64,000 nucleotides of DNA. It comes from Tretioscincus oriximinensis. Taxonomy: Eukaryota > Chordata > Lepidosauria > Squamata > Gymnophthalmidae. Shown here in pieces: positions 11,785-23,522 of the stretch. How positions within the stretch are numbered: position 1 is the first letter of the stretch; every line of letters begins with the position of its first letter. The notes under the pieces were generated by a model. That model did no database searches. It saw only the letters and a list, made by a program, of their open reading frames with translations, and had not been told where the DNA came from. The DNA lies in the NCBI GenBank assembly GCA_022410635.1, contig JAJVDF010000489.1, positions 792,861-856,860 on the forward strand. Reading direction: 5' to 3'. A program made the position numbers and the translations under genes.

Positions 11785-12000
11785 ACTCCATACACACACA
11801 CNCTCCTTCCCATCCCTCTTTCATCTGCTGCTTTTTTCTTTCCATTTTTCTTTCCTTATTTCTTTCCTTCCTTCTTTACCTTCCCTTCTTCTTTACCTTC
11901 CTTTCCTTTTTTATTTTCCTTCTTTCATCGATTCTTTCCTTTCCTTATCCCTACTGTCTTTCCTCCCTGTGCCTCCCTCTTGATCTTCCTCCCTTCCTCT
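11785..12000. repeat. Pyrimidine-rich tract
   Basis: About 215 bp of CCTT, TTCC and CTTT units follow a short CACACACA run. The 109-codon open frame across it is low complexity (Ser, Pro, Phe) and comes from base composition. Confidence 0.8.
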
Positions 12001-15000
12001 CTGGAGGCTGCCAAAGTTACGAGCCCTGTCATTGGTCATTATATCTCGGAAGGTTGAACTCTTTGATATGCATTTTATTATATGCGCAGACTGGTTGGTA
12101 CACCTGTTGTGCAATGAATGCAATGGGCTCTAATAATGCAGTGAAGCTGATTTAAAAAAGGATGCTTGTTCTCATGTAAATGTTAATTCACTCTCAGGGC
12201 ACTTTACAATTAGAGGAGAAAGGAGGAAAAGACGAAGCTACAGCATTTTTGCTTGTCCCTTCTGTTACTATAAAGTGGAGTGAATATGCATTAAACTGTT
12301 AGTCCACTTTTAGAGGAGTATGGAAGCTTAAACAAAAGGGCAGCCATTTTTGCCTCTGAAAGTATTTCTACATTTCAGGAAGCACAGTTCAGTTTCAGAG
12401 GCCAAGAATTATTTTGTCCAGATGCTTAGAAGGAACAGATTTCTAGCGCTGCTGCCAGTTGTCTGTTAAAATGGTAGTGAGTATTTCAGGCAACATCCAA
12501 GCATGGCTTAATTATTCCACTTTATTTGGATATTTTAGAAAGAAGCACTATCTGGAATGTTTGTTCCAGAAATATTCAACAATAGAATAAATAAATTATG
12601 TCCAGATGCATATTTAGCTACAATAGTTACATCACAGTTAGATCAGCTGGTCCGGTACATCAAATAGTCCATACTTAGAACAGGTTACAACATCATTTTT
12701 AATGGTGACTTCGTACAACTATACAATAGGTACATATGTGTTTCCAGTATGTATTCTGTAATGCAGATAAACCATTCCATGTAGAGTTTTGGGCATGAAT
12801 TTAGAGATTTTTTTTTTTAAATCCAAATAAGCTTTACTGTAAATCCCTCATTTACTAATTATATAAAATGATATGCTTTTAAATTTAGACATTTAGGCCA
12901 TGTCCTCACATACCTGGGTTTGTGAAAGGGGATAGCTTTGCTGGTATGATAGATAATCTGTTTTGAAGCTAGGTCACTCTGTCAAGGGCTGATGCTTACT
13001 TATGGAAGTCAATCTATCCAGCCTTCTTTCGAATCTGCCTCTATATACAGATAATGGTAATTCTGCAGGTTATCTCTCATCAAAAACGCTGTTTCACAAA
13101 GGGTCAGGACATTAATTGCCATCCTCAGAAGTGAAACTCACATTCTATAATAAGATGCCCTCGTCCTTCTCATGCCTGCTTAGAGAAGCAAAAAAACTAC
13201 AAAGCAACTAATTGAATAGTTTATGTTATTGTCTTAGATCTGTACAGGCTAATGTTGTGTTATTAGTTATTCATTTCACATTTNGTTGTATTGAACTGAT
13301 GTTGTCAATATTAATGTCTATTTGTATTATATACACAGTATATTTATGCTGTTACAAGATAATTTTTTTATAAGAGAAGAAAGTGAAATGGTTTACTGTA
13401 ACAAAACCTGACTGGTTTTACAATTTGCAGGCAGACTAATTCCTGATATGTTGGGAAACATTTGGTAGCTGAGATAAGGCAGGTGAGCATGCAGTACCAT
13501 TCATCTTGCTTATCAGATTTATTTTTTACTTTTAAGAAACACCAAGTTCAAATTAGTTTTTATATTTTTAGCATTTGACAGCCTATCTTGTTGCATGGTA
13601 ATGTCTCTAATTCCTGTTCCTCTAGGTTGTGGACTCACACATGATGTGATAGGGATGACTGCCTAAGCACTGGCTAGGGAAAGGTCAAGTTTCATGCACA
13701 AAATGTTATTATGTGGTTGTAAATTAAATCANCTGCTGTTTCTATTTCTTTGCAAATGGCTACAAGACGTATGTGTGAGAAGGTTGGAAGCGGCTGTGAC
13801 AGGACACCTGTTCAGTAAGTGATAAGAAAAAACAAATGAATTTTACCTTGACGACTTATTAATCCATGACCTATTATCTGCATGCACTGTGACCCAATCA
13901 CTGTTTGCAAAAGCCCAAATACAGTAGTGAGTCTTATATAAATGACAGGTAGGCAATCTCTGAAAGAGTTTGACTCTGTCTATTATAGAACATTATATTA
14001 CACTTATTTTTGGTTAACGAAGCAAATAAATTTTCTTCTTTTTTCTGAGAATGCTGAAATGTAAATGATATAAAAAATACCAATCTACTACATCCATTGT
14101 TTTGAATCCACCTATCTCCTACAATGACCTACCAATTGTTTTTGGGAATTTCAAGCAGAAGACAAAGGCGGAATATTCATCTTCTTTACTCCTTGCAATT
14201 GATCTTTAGGGGGATCCTGTCCATCTCTCCAATATCTAAGTACCCATTCTAGTAGCTAAGGATACACCTGGCCTCCATTTGTTCAACTCTTCCTAAAACT
14301 ATTCCATGCCACTTCTTGTTATATATGGCCTCCTAGGAGACTTCCAAAGGGGAGATAGATATTCCAAGAGATCCATTGGATTGGTTAATCAATTGCTGGT
14401 ACAGTCAAGATGTCAAAGCTTCTGGAAATGATATGTTTTAGTTACGTTGTAAGATATGGCTGAAATAAGACAAGAAGTACTATTTGTAGAACATTGTCTC
14501 ATTTAGCCGCTCAAAAGACTTTTAATTTGGCTTCAATGAGATGCATTTCAAAACATGTCATAACATGTGCAANGTCTTTGTTAAAGATCTGAGTAATAAA
14601 GAAGAAGGAATATATACTTTAGTTCCTGTTCTGCAATACGATCCAGAAGCAATGATACAATATGTATGATACAATCCAAATACAACCCAAGGTAAAAAGC
14701 CCTAAGAAGTCTTTTACTTCATTGACAAAATCCTTTGCTAATACTTTATTTCTATCTGGAATGTAATGGCAAAGGAGTTGGGCTGCATTTATTTTATCTG
14801 CACCAGTACTCTCAATAAATCTAACTGCACCCACACACAGAAAAAATGTTATTTGGGTAGCTTGTTACCATACTAATATCTTCATCTGCATTAAAGATAG
14901 AAAATGCATTTGCAAAGTCAGAGATGGGATGGCAACACTAGTGTCCCTACGCTACCACCTCTATTCTCTTTTTGAGATGTGTCAAGGCAGGATTGCATTC

Positions 15001-16552
15001 AGACAAGGCAGAAAATGCAGGTTTCATGCATAGCAGCATTCTATTTGGTAGACATGTTTATTGATTCTCTAATAATCACCCATTATATACTTGATGCACA
15101 GCAGTTTCTAGAGGCAGCCTGGATTGTTTTATATTCCACTATGCTCTTCTCTCCTGTGCTAGAAATAGTGGATTAAAGAAGGCTTGGGAAAACGAGGAAC
15201 ACTCTCTCTGGAGAACCTTTGTGCTGCTCCTTTTGTTATGTCTGAGCACAACTGCAGAAAATCATTACTTTTGTTGGAACTCTTTTACTTTTCTTGCATT
15301 TCCCCTTATATTTTTTGGCAGCAAACCCCCTCCAAATTCATTTTAAATAGCTTCAGGCTATATTTGTAGGCAATGCTAATCAGCTAAATAAACAATTCTA
15401 AAAGACTTACAATTGTATCTTCTACTCTTAAGTTTTTCATACATGAAAGTCACAATGGTATCTCTCCAAGTTACCCTTTCTTCTTCCTTTCATGGCTTTT
15501 TACCCTGTTAACCATCCTTGCTTTTGTCAAGAACAAAGAAACAAAAGAAAATATCTGAGGAAATGAAATTAACAAGGGGGACTTTGCTTGCGGGCTCTGA
15601 GGTATTCCTTGGTTTTAGCATTAGAGCTTTGATAGAAAGATGTTACAAGAGCAAGGAAGTTGAGGGATGTGAGGATGAGCTAAAATACAAATCAGCAAAT
15701 ATGATGCCTCAGGCACCAAGGAGTTTTATTTTATTAGATGAAATAATGCCATTTACACAAAAGTCTATTTTAAATGCTAAATGAGGTTAATTGTGAACAT
15801 ATAAACCACCCTATTTAAACAAGGTTGCAAAGTTATAACTTTATTTGAACTCTATTACTGTATTTGACTGATATCACTCAACTGCAGCCACATAAAGGTT
15901 AAATTCAGATAATTAGTCAATTGTTTGCTCTTCCGTTTTTTACTAGTTTTCAGTTCCTTGAAAAGAGGATTTAATTAGGATTCATCTTCTTTTGTTTATG
16001 ATGTCCAATCTACATGAAATTATATAGGCTTCTTGTTCAATGTCATGGCTTATTATTTATATTGTATGTTTATGGTCATTATTGAAATATTCATGCCCTT
16101 GTGAATGAGAATTTTAAAATGAGAACAAGATTTGACCTTGGGGCAATTTGTAAATGGACTTTCAACAGCTACAAAAATGATAGCTAAGGGCCATTCTGTT
16201 GCAATAAATACTTGTGATTGAGCAGCAATAAGTGCATTCACTTCAAGACAATAAACAGAAACATGCACATATTTAAAAATCATTATGGTTGATATGTACA
16301 TATTTAAAAATCATTATGATTGTAACCTGTGGGTCTGCATATGTAAATATTTAACTTAACACATTTTAGTACATCAAATTTCCAAACAAATATCATTAGC
16401 AATTAGCTTGCTATGCCATTTGCTATGAGATATGCATCAACTGAATATGTGTTGTCTGCATCATGCTAGTCTTACATTTTGGTGTCTAAATTTTATTGGA
16501 CTAGAAATCAAACATTCTAAAAACAGTAACAATGTTTTAAAGAGAGAAGGGG
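12001..16552. other. Unique AT-rich sequence, 4.5 kb
   Basis: I see no recognisable repeat, RNA gene or exon. Short open frames (up to 88 codons, for example 15518-15784) show no family motif. This is the longest stretch without a called mobile element and would be a natural place for a conserved non-coding element, but the sequence alone cannot show that. Confidence 0.5.
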
Positions 16553-16864
16553 AAGCAGGTGCAAATGGCTCAGTTGCTTTGGAATTCGTCTCTCATCTGG
16601 GAGATCTGTTTTCGAAGCCCTGTGTCGGATGTGAGGAGGGGTGAGTACCTTCCACTAGCCTGTAGCTCTAGCCAACCCAGCTATTCAAAAGCAAGAATTG
16701 CAAAAAATTGCAACTGNCTGCAAGTAGATACATGGGAACCCCCATAGCCTGGTTGGGAAGATAGAATGTGAGCCTTTGGGCAAAATACCCTTGTAAACCG
16801 CTTTGCGTCCCTTTGAAAATGTGAGAAAGGTGGGGTATAAGAAACAAGTTCTTATTATTATTTT
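16553..16864 (+). mobile_element. tRNA-headed SINE (family A)
   Basis: The head reads GCAAATGGCTCAGTTGCTTT with a B-box-like TTTTCGAAGCCCTGTGT. The body contains CCTTCCACTAGCCTGTAGC, and the end is GTGGGGTATAAGAAACAAG before a short TTATTATTATT tail. It is collinear with the copy at 3185 and differs mainly in tail type. Confidence 0.8.
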
Positions 16865-17756
16865 TCCTCAGTCAAAAGTCGGGATACACGAGGGTATCTC
16901 TTTTTAAGACCAGCTGTCCTGGCCAGTAGTCTAACTTCTGCCTTTATACCAACTTCAATTTGTGATCATCTTCAAGGGCAGCCCCATCCAGAGCACATTT
17001 ACCATCTAGTAATGCTATCTAGAAGTTTTCAGAGCATGGNTTTACTTTAACACCCTCAACTTTTTATACTATTAGTATATCTGAAACACTATTAGTTTCA
17101 GTAGAAATTGAAGTAGACTTTTAGTGTCCTATCTGAAATGTACGTTTTAGATATCTATAATACAAAACATAAGTCTATGTGACATGTTTCTCTTGCCATA
17201 GCTGTGTAAGACAATTATGTGTGGGTAAGTTGCTCATACTGCAGTTCAATCATATCTGATTAAAGAAGACGGAACAAATTCGGGGATCAATGAACTTTTC
17301 ATATTTTCTTTTATTTTTTAAGTCTGTATTTGGCAGTAAATGTTCATCTAGCAATACGTTAAACATTGCGTGGGGAGGACTTTCCCTTTCTAGACTTTAA
17401 ATAAAGATGTCCCTATTTTCTCTGTAGATATTATCACTCTTCCTTTTTCCTGTGTACATAATTGCTGTTAAACCTCAACTGAGACACTTCCTATACAACT
17501 GTAAGAGAGTAGTGCAAAGAATATTGCACAGTATTACCTAAACCTAACAACCTCTTGGGATTATTTTACCTCCCTCTAGTAAAACAATGAGAACATAGGG
17601 CAGAGTTAATCATAACACACTCTCTTTATTCAACAAAATATGGGAAAGATGTGTGAATGACCTCAGATTTTCATCAGTTTATCATATTTCACAAACCAAA
17701 TTGAATATTTAAGAACAAATAAAAATGGGAATAGTTTGTACTGCATAAAATAAATA
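16865..17756. other. Unique AT-rich sequence
   Basis: Nothing recognisable; no open frame of note and no repeat shared with the rest of the window. Confidence 0.45.
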
Positions 17757-17832
17757 TACTGCTCAAAACAATGAAGAGAACACTTTAACATAACACTGTA
17801 TGTTAGTGTTCCCTTAATTGTTTTGAGCAGTA
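17757..17832. mobile_element. 76-bp palindromic MITE
   Basis: The two arms, TACTGCTCAAAACAAT and ATTGTTTTGAGCAGTA, are inverted repeats that continue inward through GAACACTTTAA/TTAGTGTTCCC, so the whole unit can fold into one hairpin. TA lies on both sides, as expected for Tc1/mariner target duplications. A 78-bp sister copy is at 51190-51267. It has no coding capacity; mobilisation by a Tc1-type transposase is inferred from the TA flanks. Confidence 0.8.
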
Positions 17833-18094
17833 TAGATATGTAAAGACATAGTTTATTATCAAAGGACTTTTCACAATGTACTCAAGACAGTTCACAGCAA
17901 TTTAAAAAAACCTGAATAATAAAGTCTCACTAGTTAATAGAACATACAATAAAATATCTCTAAATATTAGAGATGTGTCAAGCTGGTTCTATTCAAATGC
18001 AGTTTGTAACAAATAGGAGGTGTTCAAAGTGTTTGTTTAAGAACTGAATAACCTTTTATGTTTGAATTACCGGTAAGCTTTTGATGTAGTTGTT

Positions 18095-18505
18095 TAATGG
18101 ACAATTCTAAAGATAACAAAGGGGCTAGTAGCACTTAGAGACTAACAGCAGACTCAAAGTGCTACTAGCCCCTTTGCTGGACTTTCTACTAGACTAACAC
18201 AGCTATTTCTCTAAAATATTCTAAGACAGTTTGAAATGCCTGTGCAGCAGAAACTTCCTTTTTCTTCTTTTGCTGCCCAAATAAAATATTTATAAAAATA
18301 TAAAAGGTCTGGAACACAAGTGTCCAACTGTCTTGTTGGTACACTATGACCCTTTTTACATGGTGTAGGTAAAGTTCTGCTAATCTGAATNATACATGAC
18401 CCAATTCACAAGGCTAAGCTGCTGCTGAATCGTACTAATTACAGATTTCAGACCATAGCCATGTTAATCTGGGCCCAGAAAATGGATATTGTTGCACTTT
18501 AGAGA
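18095..18505. mobile_element. Penelope-like element terminal pieces (pseudo-LTR region)
   Basis: Around 18118-18175 the segment GGGGCTAGTAGCACTTAGAG is mirrored by CAAAGTGCTACTAGCCCC, giving a head-to-head inverted repeat. It is followed by TGGACTTTCTACTAGACTAA. From about 18445 the tail motif CCATAGCCATGTTAATCTG and CACTTTAGAGATTGACAAGA runs straight into the coding relic at 18506. These motifs are 3'-end sequences of the same Penelope family (compare 19640-19770 and 45232-45348). Their presence in front of the truncated ORF is the repeated-end arrangement known for Penelope-like elements. Confidence 0.65.
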
Positions 18506-19432
18506 TTGACAAGAAAAAGGGAGCAAGTTCACTTTCTGGACACCACCATAAAATTGCATGACGGACATCTGAGCACGACCCTGTATCGCAAATCAGCTGA
18601 TCGATACACCTACTTAAACACCTCTAGTTTCCACCCTGAACACACAACCAAATCCATTGTCTACAGCCAAGCTCTCAGATATAATTGCTCTCAGATATAA
18701 TTCCTCAGACTACAGTACCCACTACAAAGTAAAAAAACAAATCAACAGAGCCAGAATGGTACCCAGAATCAACCTATTACAGATTAAGGACAGAAAACAA
18801 CAGAACCCCATTAGTGGTCACATGCAGCTCACAATTGGAGCCCCTCAAATACATAATAAATGAACTTCAACCTATTTTAGATAAGAACGCTGTTTTCCCA
18901 AGAGTACTTGGTGTAAACCTTTGCTGGCTTACAAACAACCACCCAACCTCAAACAACTATTCACACAGAGGACACAGAACATGGATGGAGAAATGGGAAC
19001 TAGACCCTGCCACAAACCCAGATGTCAACTCTGCTCGCACATCCAGCCTAGCAAAGTAATCACGGGATCTGATAACACACCCACAATATTAGAGGCACTT
19101 TTACATGCTCATCTTCTAATGTGGTGTATTCCATTTTCTGCCAACAATGCCCCTCAACACTCTATATTGGGCAAACAGGACAATCCCTACGCCAGAGAAT
19201 AAATGGACACAAATCAGATATTCAAAACGGCAACACACAGAAACCAATTGCTGAACACTTCAATCTTCTAGAACATTCTATCTCAGACCTCAGGACTGCA
19301 GTCCTTGAACAAAGAAACTACAAAGGAAGATTTGAAAGAGAAGCAGCAGAAGTTGAATACNTTCATAAATTCCAGACCACCACCAAAAGACTTAACAAAG
19401 ATAATGGCCTNGTCAATTATACATTTTTATGA
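18506..19432 (+). pseudogene. Penelope-like element: end of RT plus GIY-YIG endonuclease (5' truncated)
   Basis: Penelope-like elements encode a telomerase-related reverse transcriptase fused to a GIY-YIG nuclease. The relic starts inside the RT palm/thumb (VHFLDTTIKLHDGHLSTTLY, then YRKSADRYTYLNTSSFHP). It passes through the connector (KYIINELQPIL, LAYKQPPNLKQLF), then a cysteine pair (PCHKPRCQLC) and the nuclease (VYSIFCQQCPSTLYIGQTGQ, LRQRINGHKSDI). The paired Y residues, the Arg and the CQQC-type cysteines of the Penelope nuclease are visible. The frames shift at about 18660, 18810, 18920 and 19120, and two n bases fall in the last part, so the gene is broken. The N-terminus and most RT motifs are missing. 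An N-terminal piece of a related copy lies at 22250-23190 on the other strand. Confidence 0.85.
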
Positions 19433-19770
19433 TACCTGTTAAGTATTTGATTGATTTACTACCAGACATTGCCTCTTGTTGCCCCAGGGAATTTTTCACA
19501 TGAGAGGATTAGTTTCTGCTATTTACCTGTTTTTCTAAACCTGGAGTTCATTCCCCATCACATTTGCATATGCTTTGTCATCTCCTATACACAGTTTTCT
19601 ATAAATAGCTGACCCTGACATTAGTCCACAGCATCCAAAGAAGTAGATGTGTCTACGAAAGCTTATGCCAACCACTTTTCTCATGTTAGTCTCAAAATGC
19701 TTTTAGCCCCTTTGCAAGAAAAGGATAGGTAGCATGAGCTTTTGTAGATAAGGCTACTTCTTCAGATGCT
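19433..19770 (+). mobile_element. Penelope-like element 3' region
   Basis: Directly after the GIY-YIG relic, non-coding sequence leads to AAGAAGTAGATGTGTCTACG, AAAGCTTATGCC, and TTAGTCTCAAAATGCTTTTA followed by AGCCCCTTTGCA. It then runs into a second copy-like piece (GCATGAGCTTTTGTAGATAA, CTACTTCTTCAGATGC). These strings are shared with the terminal pieces at 18095, 45232 and 57680 and mark the end of the element. Confidence 0.7.
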
Positions 19771-19994
19771 AGTTACATCCATATTAGCTACAGTGAGTAG
19801 GAAACAAAATTCTCAGTGTTCACAATTTTTAGTCAGGATGAAGGCTCAGAAAAGTTGCTTTTCCATCACTGCTTCTGGGCAGTTATGTTACATTGAACCA
19901 CCCATTTGTGACAGTCATATTCTTTTACTAAAACCAAATTCACACTAATTAATTAATTAACTAATCTAATCTAAGCGATTAGAAGGACAGAGCA

Positions 19995-20285
19995 TTTGTG
20001 TTGCTAATTGCTTCTCTAGTCTCAGTTTCTCTTAAAATATTCTTAAAGCAGTTTAGTTCCATCTTGGTTCAAGTGCAACCCGCCTCTTTTGTACAGGTTT
20101 GGCTTGTCCCAAAATGTCCCCCAGTTCCTGACAAATCTAAATCGTTCCACACGACACCACAGCCTCANCCATGCACTGAAGTCCACAACCATGTTTGTGA
20201 AAACATTCCTGCGGGAAGTGCGAATGCTTTGGTTTAGCCTTTCTGTGATTATCATTTCTTGTGACACATTTCTGGGCTAGGAGAA
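19995..20285 (-). pseudogene. LINE ORF1 fragment (esterase-like end)
   Basis: On the minus strand a frame of 74 codons (20267-20043) ends in GGLHLNQDGTKLL, the same DG/GG-LHLN..G motif as at 7157-7195. Ahead of it lies FRFVRNWGTFW, a conserved stretch in LINE ORF1 esterase-like domains. It is a fragment of about 290 bp with one n and no flanking LINE parts recognised. Confidence 0.65.
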
Positions 20286-21811
20286 GGAAAGGTTCTACCT
20301 GCCAGAGTATTAAAGTATGATTCCTAGCAACTATTCTCTGAAAATAAGTGTGTACTTATAAAGTGTTCATACATATGATTGCTTGTCATTTTGATTTCTT
20401 TTTGAGCCTATGTTGCACTAAGTAGTTCTGAATAGGCATTCGTGTTCTTAAAGTGGGGGCAATCATTGTCCCAAGGGGGTAGTCAGATTTTATTTGACAC
20501 AGGACTGATGTAATTGTTCTCCCTGCAGCTCCATGGTATTTTTACTAATAAAGATTGAATTTCTTAAATTGAAATAAGATCATGACCAGAGCAAGAAGTG
20601 TGGAAGAAATATATATGTAGTCTTTTCTCTCTCTCTACTGTGGTCTACTTGCTCTCACAATCATTTACAGCTGAGACTAGCTGACTTCCTTCTACAAGAT
20701 TATGGCTCAGGAATGTACATATTGTTCCATTTTGTATAATGGAGAGATCAGAATTTAAAACAAAAACAAACTGCACATGCACACAAAAATGCTTACAAGC
20801 CCCAGATCCATAAGTACAATATATACAATTGAGATTGCTGCATGGCGCTTAAACAGTGAAAAGAAGTCATGTGATGAATCTGGACTGCTCACATTGTAAC
20901 TTCCTCTGCAACCCAGAATTGTCTCATCATCCCATGACAAGGCTCTAGAAATAGATTTGCTATTTCCCTGATAGTTTATTGGGCAAACAATGTTGGTTTC
21001 TTCTAAGGCACTGATGTCTAAAGGCAAGTCTGATCTCATGGAATTGAATACATATATCTCCTGCATTGAGGTCTGTACATTCCAAATATGTGTCAAACTG
21101 ACATTTCACAGGGCAGATGCTGACGTTCCCACTTTGCAGACTGTTCAGATATCAGCGTTGGATGTCACCAGTCAATCAAGCAAGCTAGAGCAAAACAGTT
21201 GATTTATTCTTGTTCTTATTCTTTTTCCAATGTCATTTAAGTGACTTGTGTTATGAAGTGAAAAGCTGGCCTGTCAGGCACACCAGAATACAACTCAAGA
21301 GTAGGATGAAACAGATTGTTACAGCAGGCCATCTATTGACAAAAAGGGGCAAATTAGTAAGCCACAAGCTGCTACAGAAACTTCATATTTATGAAATGAT
21401 TGACCTCTAATTGTGGGCAGAACCTCTTCTGGTCCTTTTGAGATGAAAGATTTGGAGTAACAGCTGCTTGCTTTTGCTTGTTCGACAGGGTCTGGTATGT
21501 CCTTGCTTGTAGGGGTAGTTCTGGCAATAGCTTATTCATCTTTTTATATCTACACTAGAATTGTTTTCCCTGAGAAGGTCCGGCTGGCACAGTCCATTTC
21601 CTCTACCTCCTTTGTCCGATAATCCAGCTTCACCACGACTCTGTTAGTACTGCTCACATTCATATCCCTTCCTTCCAGGAAACACTGAAATTTTCTGAAT
21701 GTCCAATGTGCTAACTATAGCATTGAAATTAATTTATGCTGAAATTAGTTTTGCATATTTATTCCTTGCCTAAGTGTAAGGATCATAGTTACAGTGACGG
21801 AGAGATCACTT
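20286..21811. other. Unique sequence
   Basis: No repeat or coding family recognised. A 113-codon minus-strand frame (20755-21096) shows no motif and ends in a hydrophobic stretch; I treat it as chance. Confidence 0.45.
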
Positions 21812-21979
21812 AGGCCCTTTCTGGATTGAACCTTATTCTGGGATATATCACGGAGTTGGTGTCTGGCATCCATATATTAGTGCATACCATGACAGTGCTC
21901 CCCATAGTCTGCATTCATATGTGGAGCAGGTTACTAATCTGAGATATATCTCAGAATAAGGCTCAGTTTACAATGAGCC
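21812..21979. mobile_element. Inverted-repeat MITE with TTATTCTG core
   Basis: The left end CCTTTCTGGATTGAACCTTA and TTCTGGGATATATC is mirrored on the right by GAGATATATCTCAGAATAAG and GCTCAGTTTACAATGAG. Related short elements are at 27118 and 43363. It is non-coding. The arms are about 40 bp around a ~90-bp centre. Confidence 0.6.
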
Positions 21980-22249
21980 TTACACGAGTCATAGCTTTCC
22001 TGCATGATTTTTTATTTGATCAGCCCATAGATATTTAGTGCTGCACATTATATCTTTGGGGACCCTTGAGAGCTGATTCAGACAAGTTGATATGAGGACT
22101 GTGCTACCAAGTTGAGGGCCATTTCCACTTTTTTGAAGTTATCTATTCTTGTTGTGCATAGTCAAACAACCAAATCCCAACAAGGAGAAATAGAAGAACA
22201 CAATCCCAATAGTCTCCAAGCTAACAAACTAAAAAACCCCACCAAGAGC

Positions 22250-23190
22250 AGAATCAATTATTTAAATAATATGCTATAACAAATAGTGGCACTCGACCTA
22301 TAAGACAAAACGCCACATACCAAGTGCAAGGTAAAATACAACCTACTACAATAAGCTCTAAAAAGATAATTTTTTTGTTCCTTTGTGATTCAGCAAAGTG
22401 GACCTCCTTGAGGACCCTAGTCTCAAATACTTTGATAGAGGGGTCTGAATTAGGGGGGACAGAGGACGATCTAGGCCTAAAGTTTGTGGAGTTTACAAAT
22501 CTGGTGTTATTCTGGGTATCCACATAAGAGGTTAAATTACCATGGTAATTTGAAAATTTGATCTTCCAGAACAGGTGTTGTAATTCAATTATCATATTAA
22601 ATGGATTATGTATAGAGGTAGGTATGAACTTCTAGAACTTTCTAGAACTTCTTTCTGGTAAGTAGACAGTACATAATTGTAAACATTTACCACCTGTGTT
22701 TTAGTAGAGATTTCTTTTTGTACATACTCCTGTGTTCGCCTGGTCTTTGATCTAAATGTGTCTTCTTTTGCCAGGCTCTCGTCTGTCTTTGATATAAAAA
22801 AGGTCTCTGTTCATTTCTACCCAAGTCTGAAAGATTATCAGAGGATGAATCGGTTTTACTCCCAAGTAAACTAGATTCATCCCAACTATTTTCAAGTGAA
22901 GTATCAAACGAGACCGTTTAGGGTTTATGTACAGGGTTCCGTGTCTTTCTATTCCAATTATAAACTTTTCCTTCTGCATAGTTCTCTAAGTCTCTTTGAA
23001 ACTTCTTCAATTTGATCTCCAACTCCTTAGGCTGAAGAGTCACCTTTTTATCTAATTTTATCCAATTCTTGTAACTTATCATTGGATGCAGTGGTGGAGG
23101 AGTTTTCAAATAGTTCTTTCTTAATCTTTCCCCCTTTTTCCTTTAAAAACTCTTTTTCTCCCTTAGAGGTTTCTATTAATAGAATAATTA
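22250..23190 (-). pseudogene. Penelope-like element N-terminal part
   Basis: Read on the minus strand from 23109 downward, the first block is a lysine-rich helix with LKKFQRDLENYAEGKVYNW, the conserved 'kFqRD..dY..gkVY.W' segment in front of the Penelope RT. Further on (22595-22254) comes FRPRSSSVPPNSDPSIKVFE followed by TRVLKEV, matching the 'S.f.Pp..dpsI..F..lV..ev' block at the RT entry. The blocks lie in different frames with stops between, so the gene is dead. A family A SINE starts at the upstream edge (23198), so the true 5' end is not seen. The orientation is opposite to the Penelope copy at 18.5-19.8 kb. Family assignment rests on these two motifs. Confidence 0.65.
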
Positions 23191-23197
23191 AGTCCAG

Positions 23198-23522
23198 GGA
23201 GTTTTGAAGCCCTGTGTTGGACGAGGGGAGGGGTGAACACCTTCCACTAGCCTGTAGCTTTACCCAACACAGCTATTCCAAAGCATGAAATGCAAGAAAT
23301 TGCAACTGACTGCAAGTAGATGCATGGGAACCACCACTGCCTGGTAGGGAAGGTAGAATGTCACCCTTTGGGAAAAGTACTCTTGTAAGCCGTTTTGAGT
23401 CCCTTTGAAAGGTGAGAAAAGTGGGGTATAAGAACCTAGTTCTTCTTCTTCTTCTTCTTCTTCTTCTTCTTCTTCATCTTCCTCATCTTCTTCTTCTCCT
23501 CCTTCTTTTTCTTCTTCTTCTT
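23198..23522 (+). mobile_element. tRNA-headed SINE (family A), 5' truncated
   Basis: The copy starts at the B box (TTTTGAAGCCCTGTGTTGG), so the A-box part is missing. The body and end match the copy at 3185 (GTGGGGTATAAGAACCTAG) and lead into an ~80-bp TTC/CTT microsatellite. It adjoins the Penelope N-terminal relic. Confidence 0.8.

Noticed and set aside
11728..12057. 109-codon plus-strand frame
   Set aside because: Low-complexity Ser/Pro/Phe translation of a pyrimidine tract.
12001..16552. Possible conserved regulatory elements in the repeat-free block
   Set aside because: Conservation cannot be judged from one sequence; no motif cluster was clear enough to call.
20755..21096. 113-codon minus-strand frame with a hydrophobic C-terminus
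   Set aside because: No motif, no splice context, no codon pattern beyond chance in a 64-kb window.
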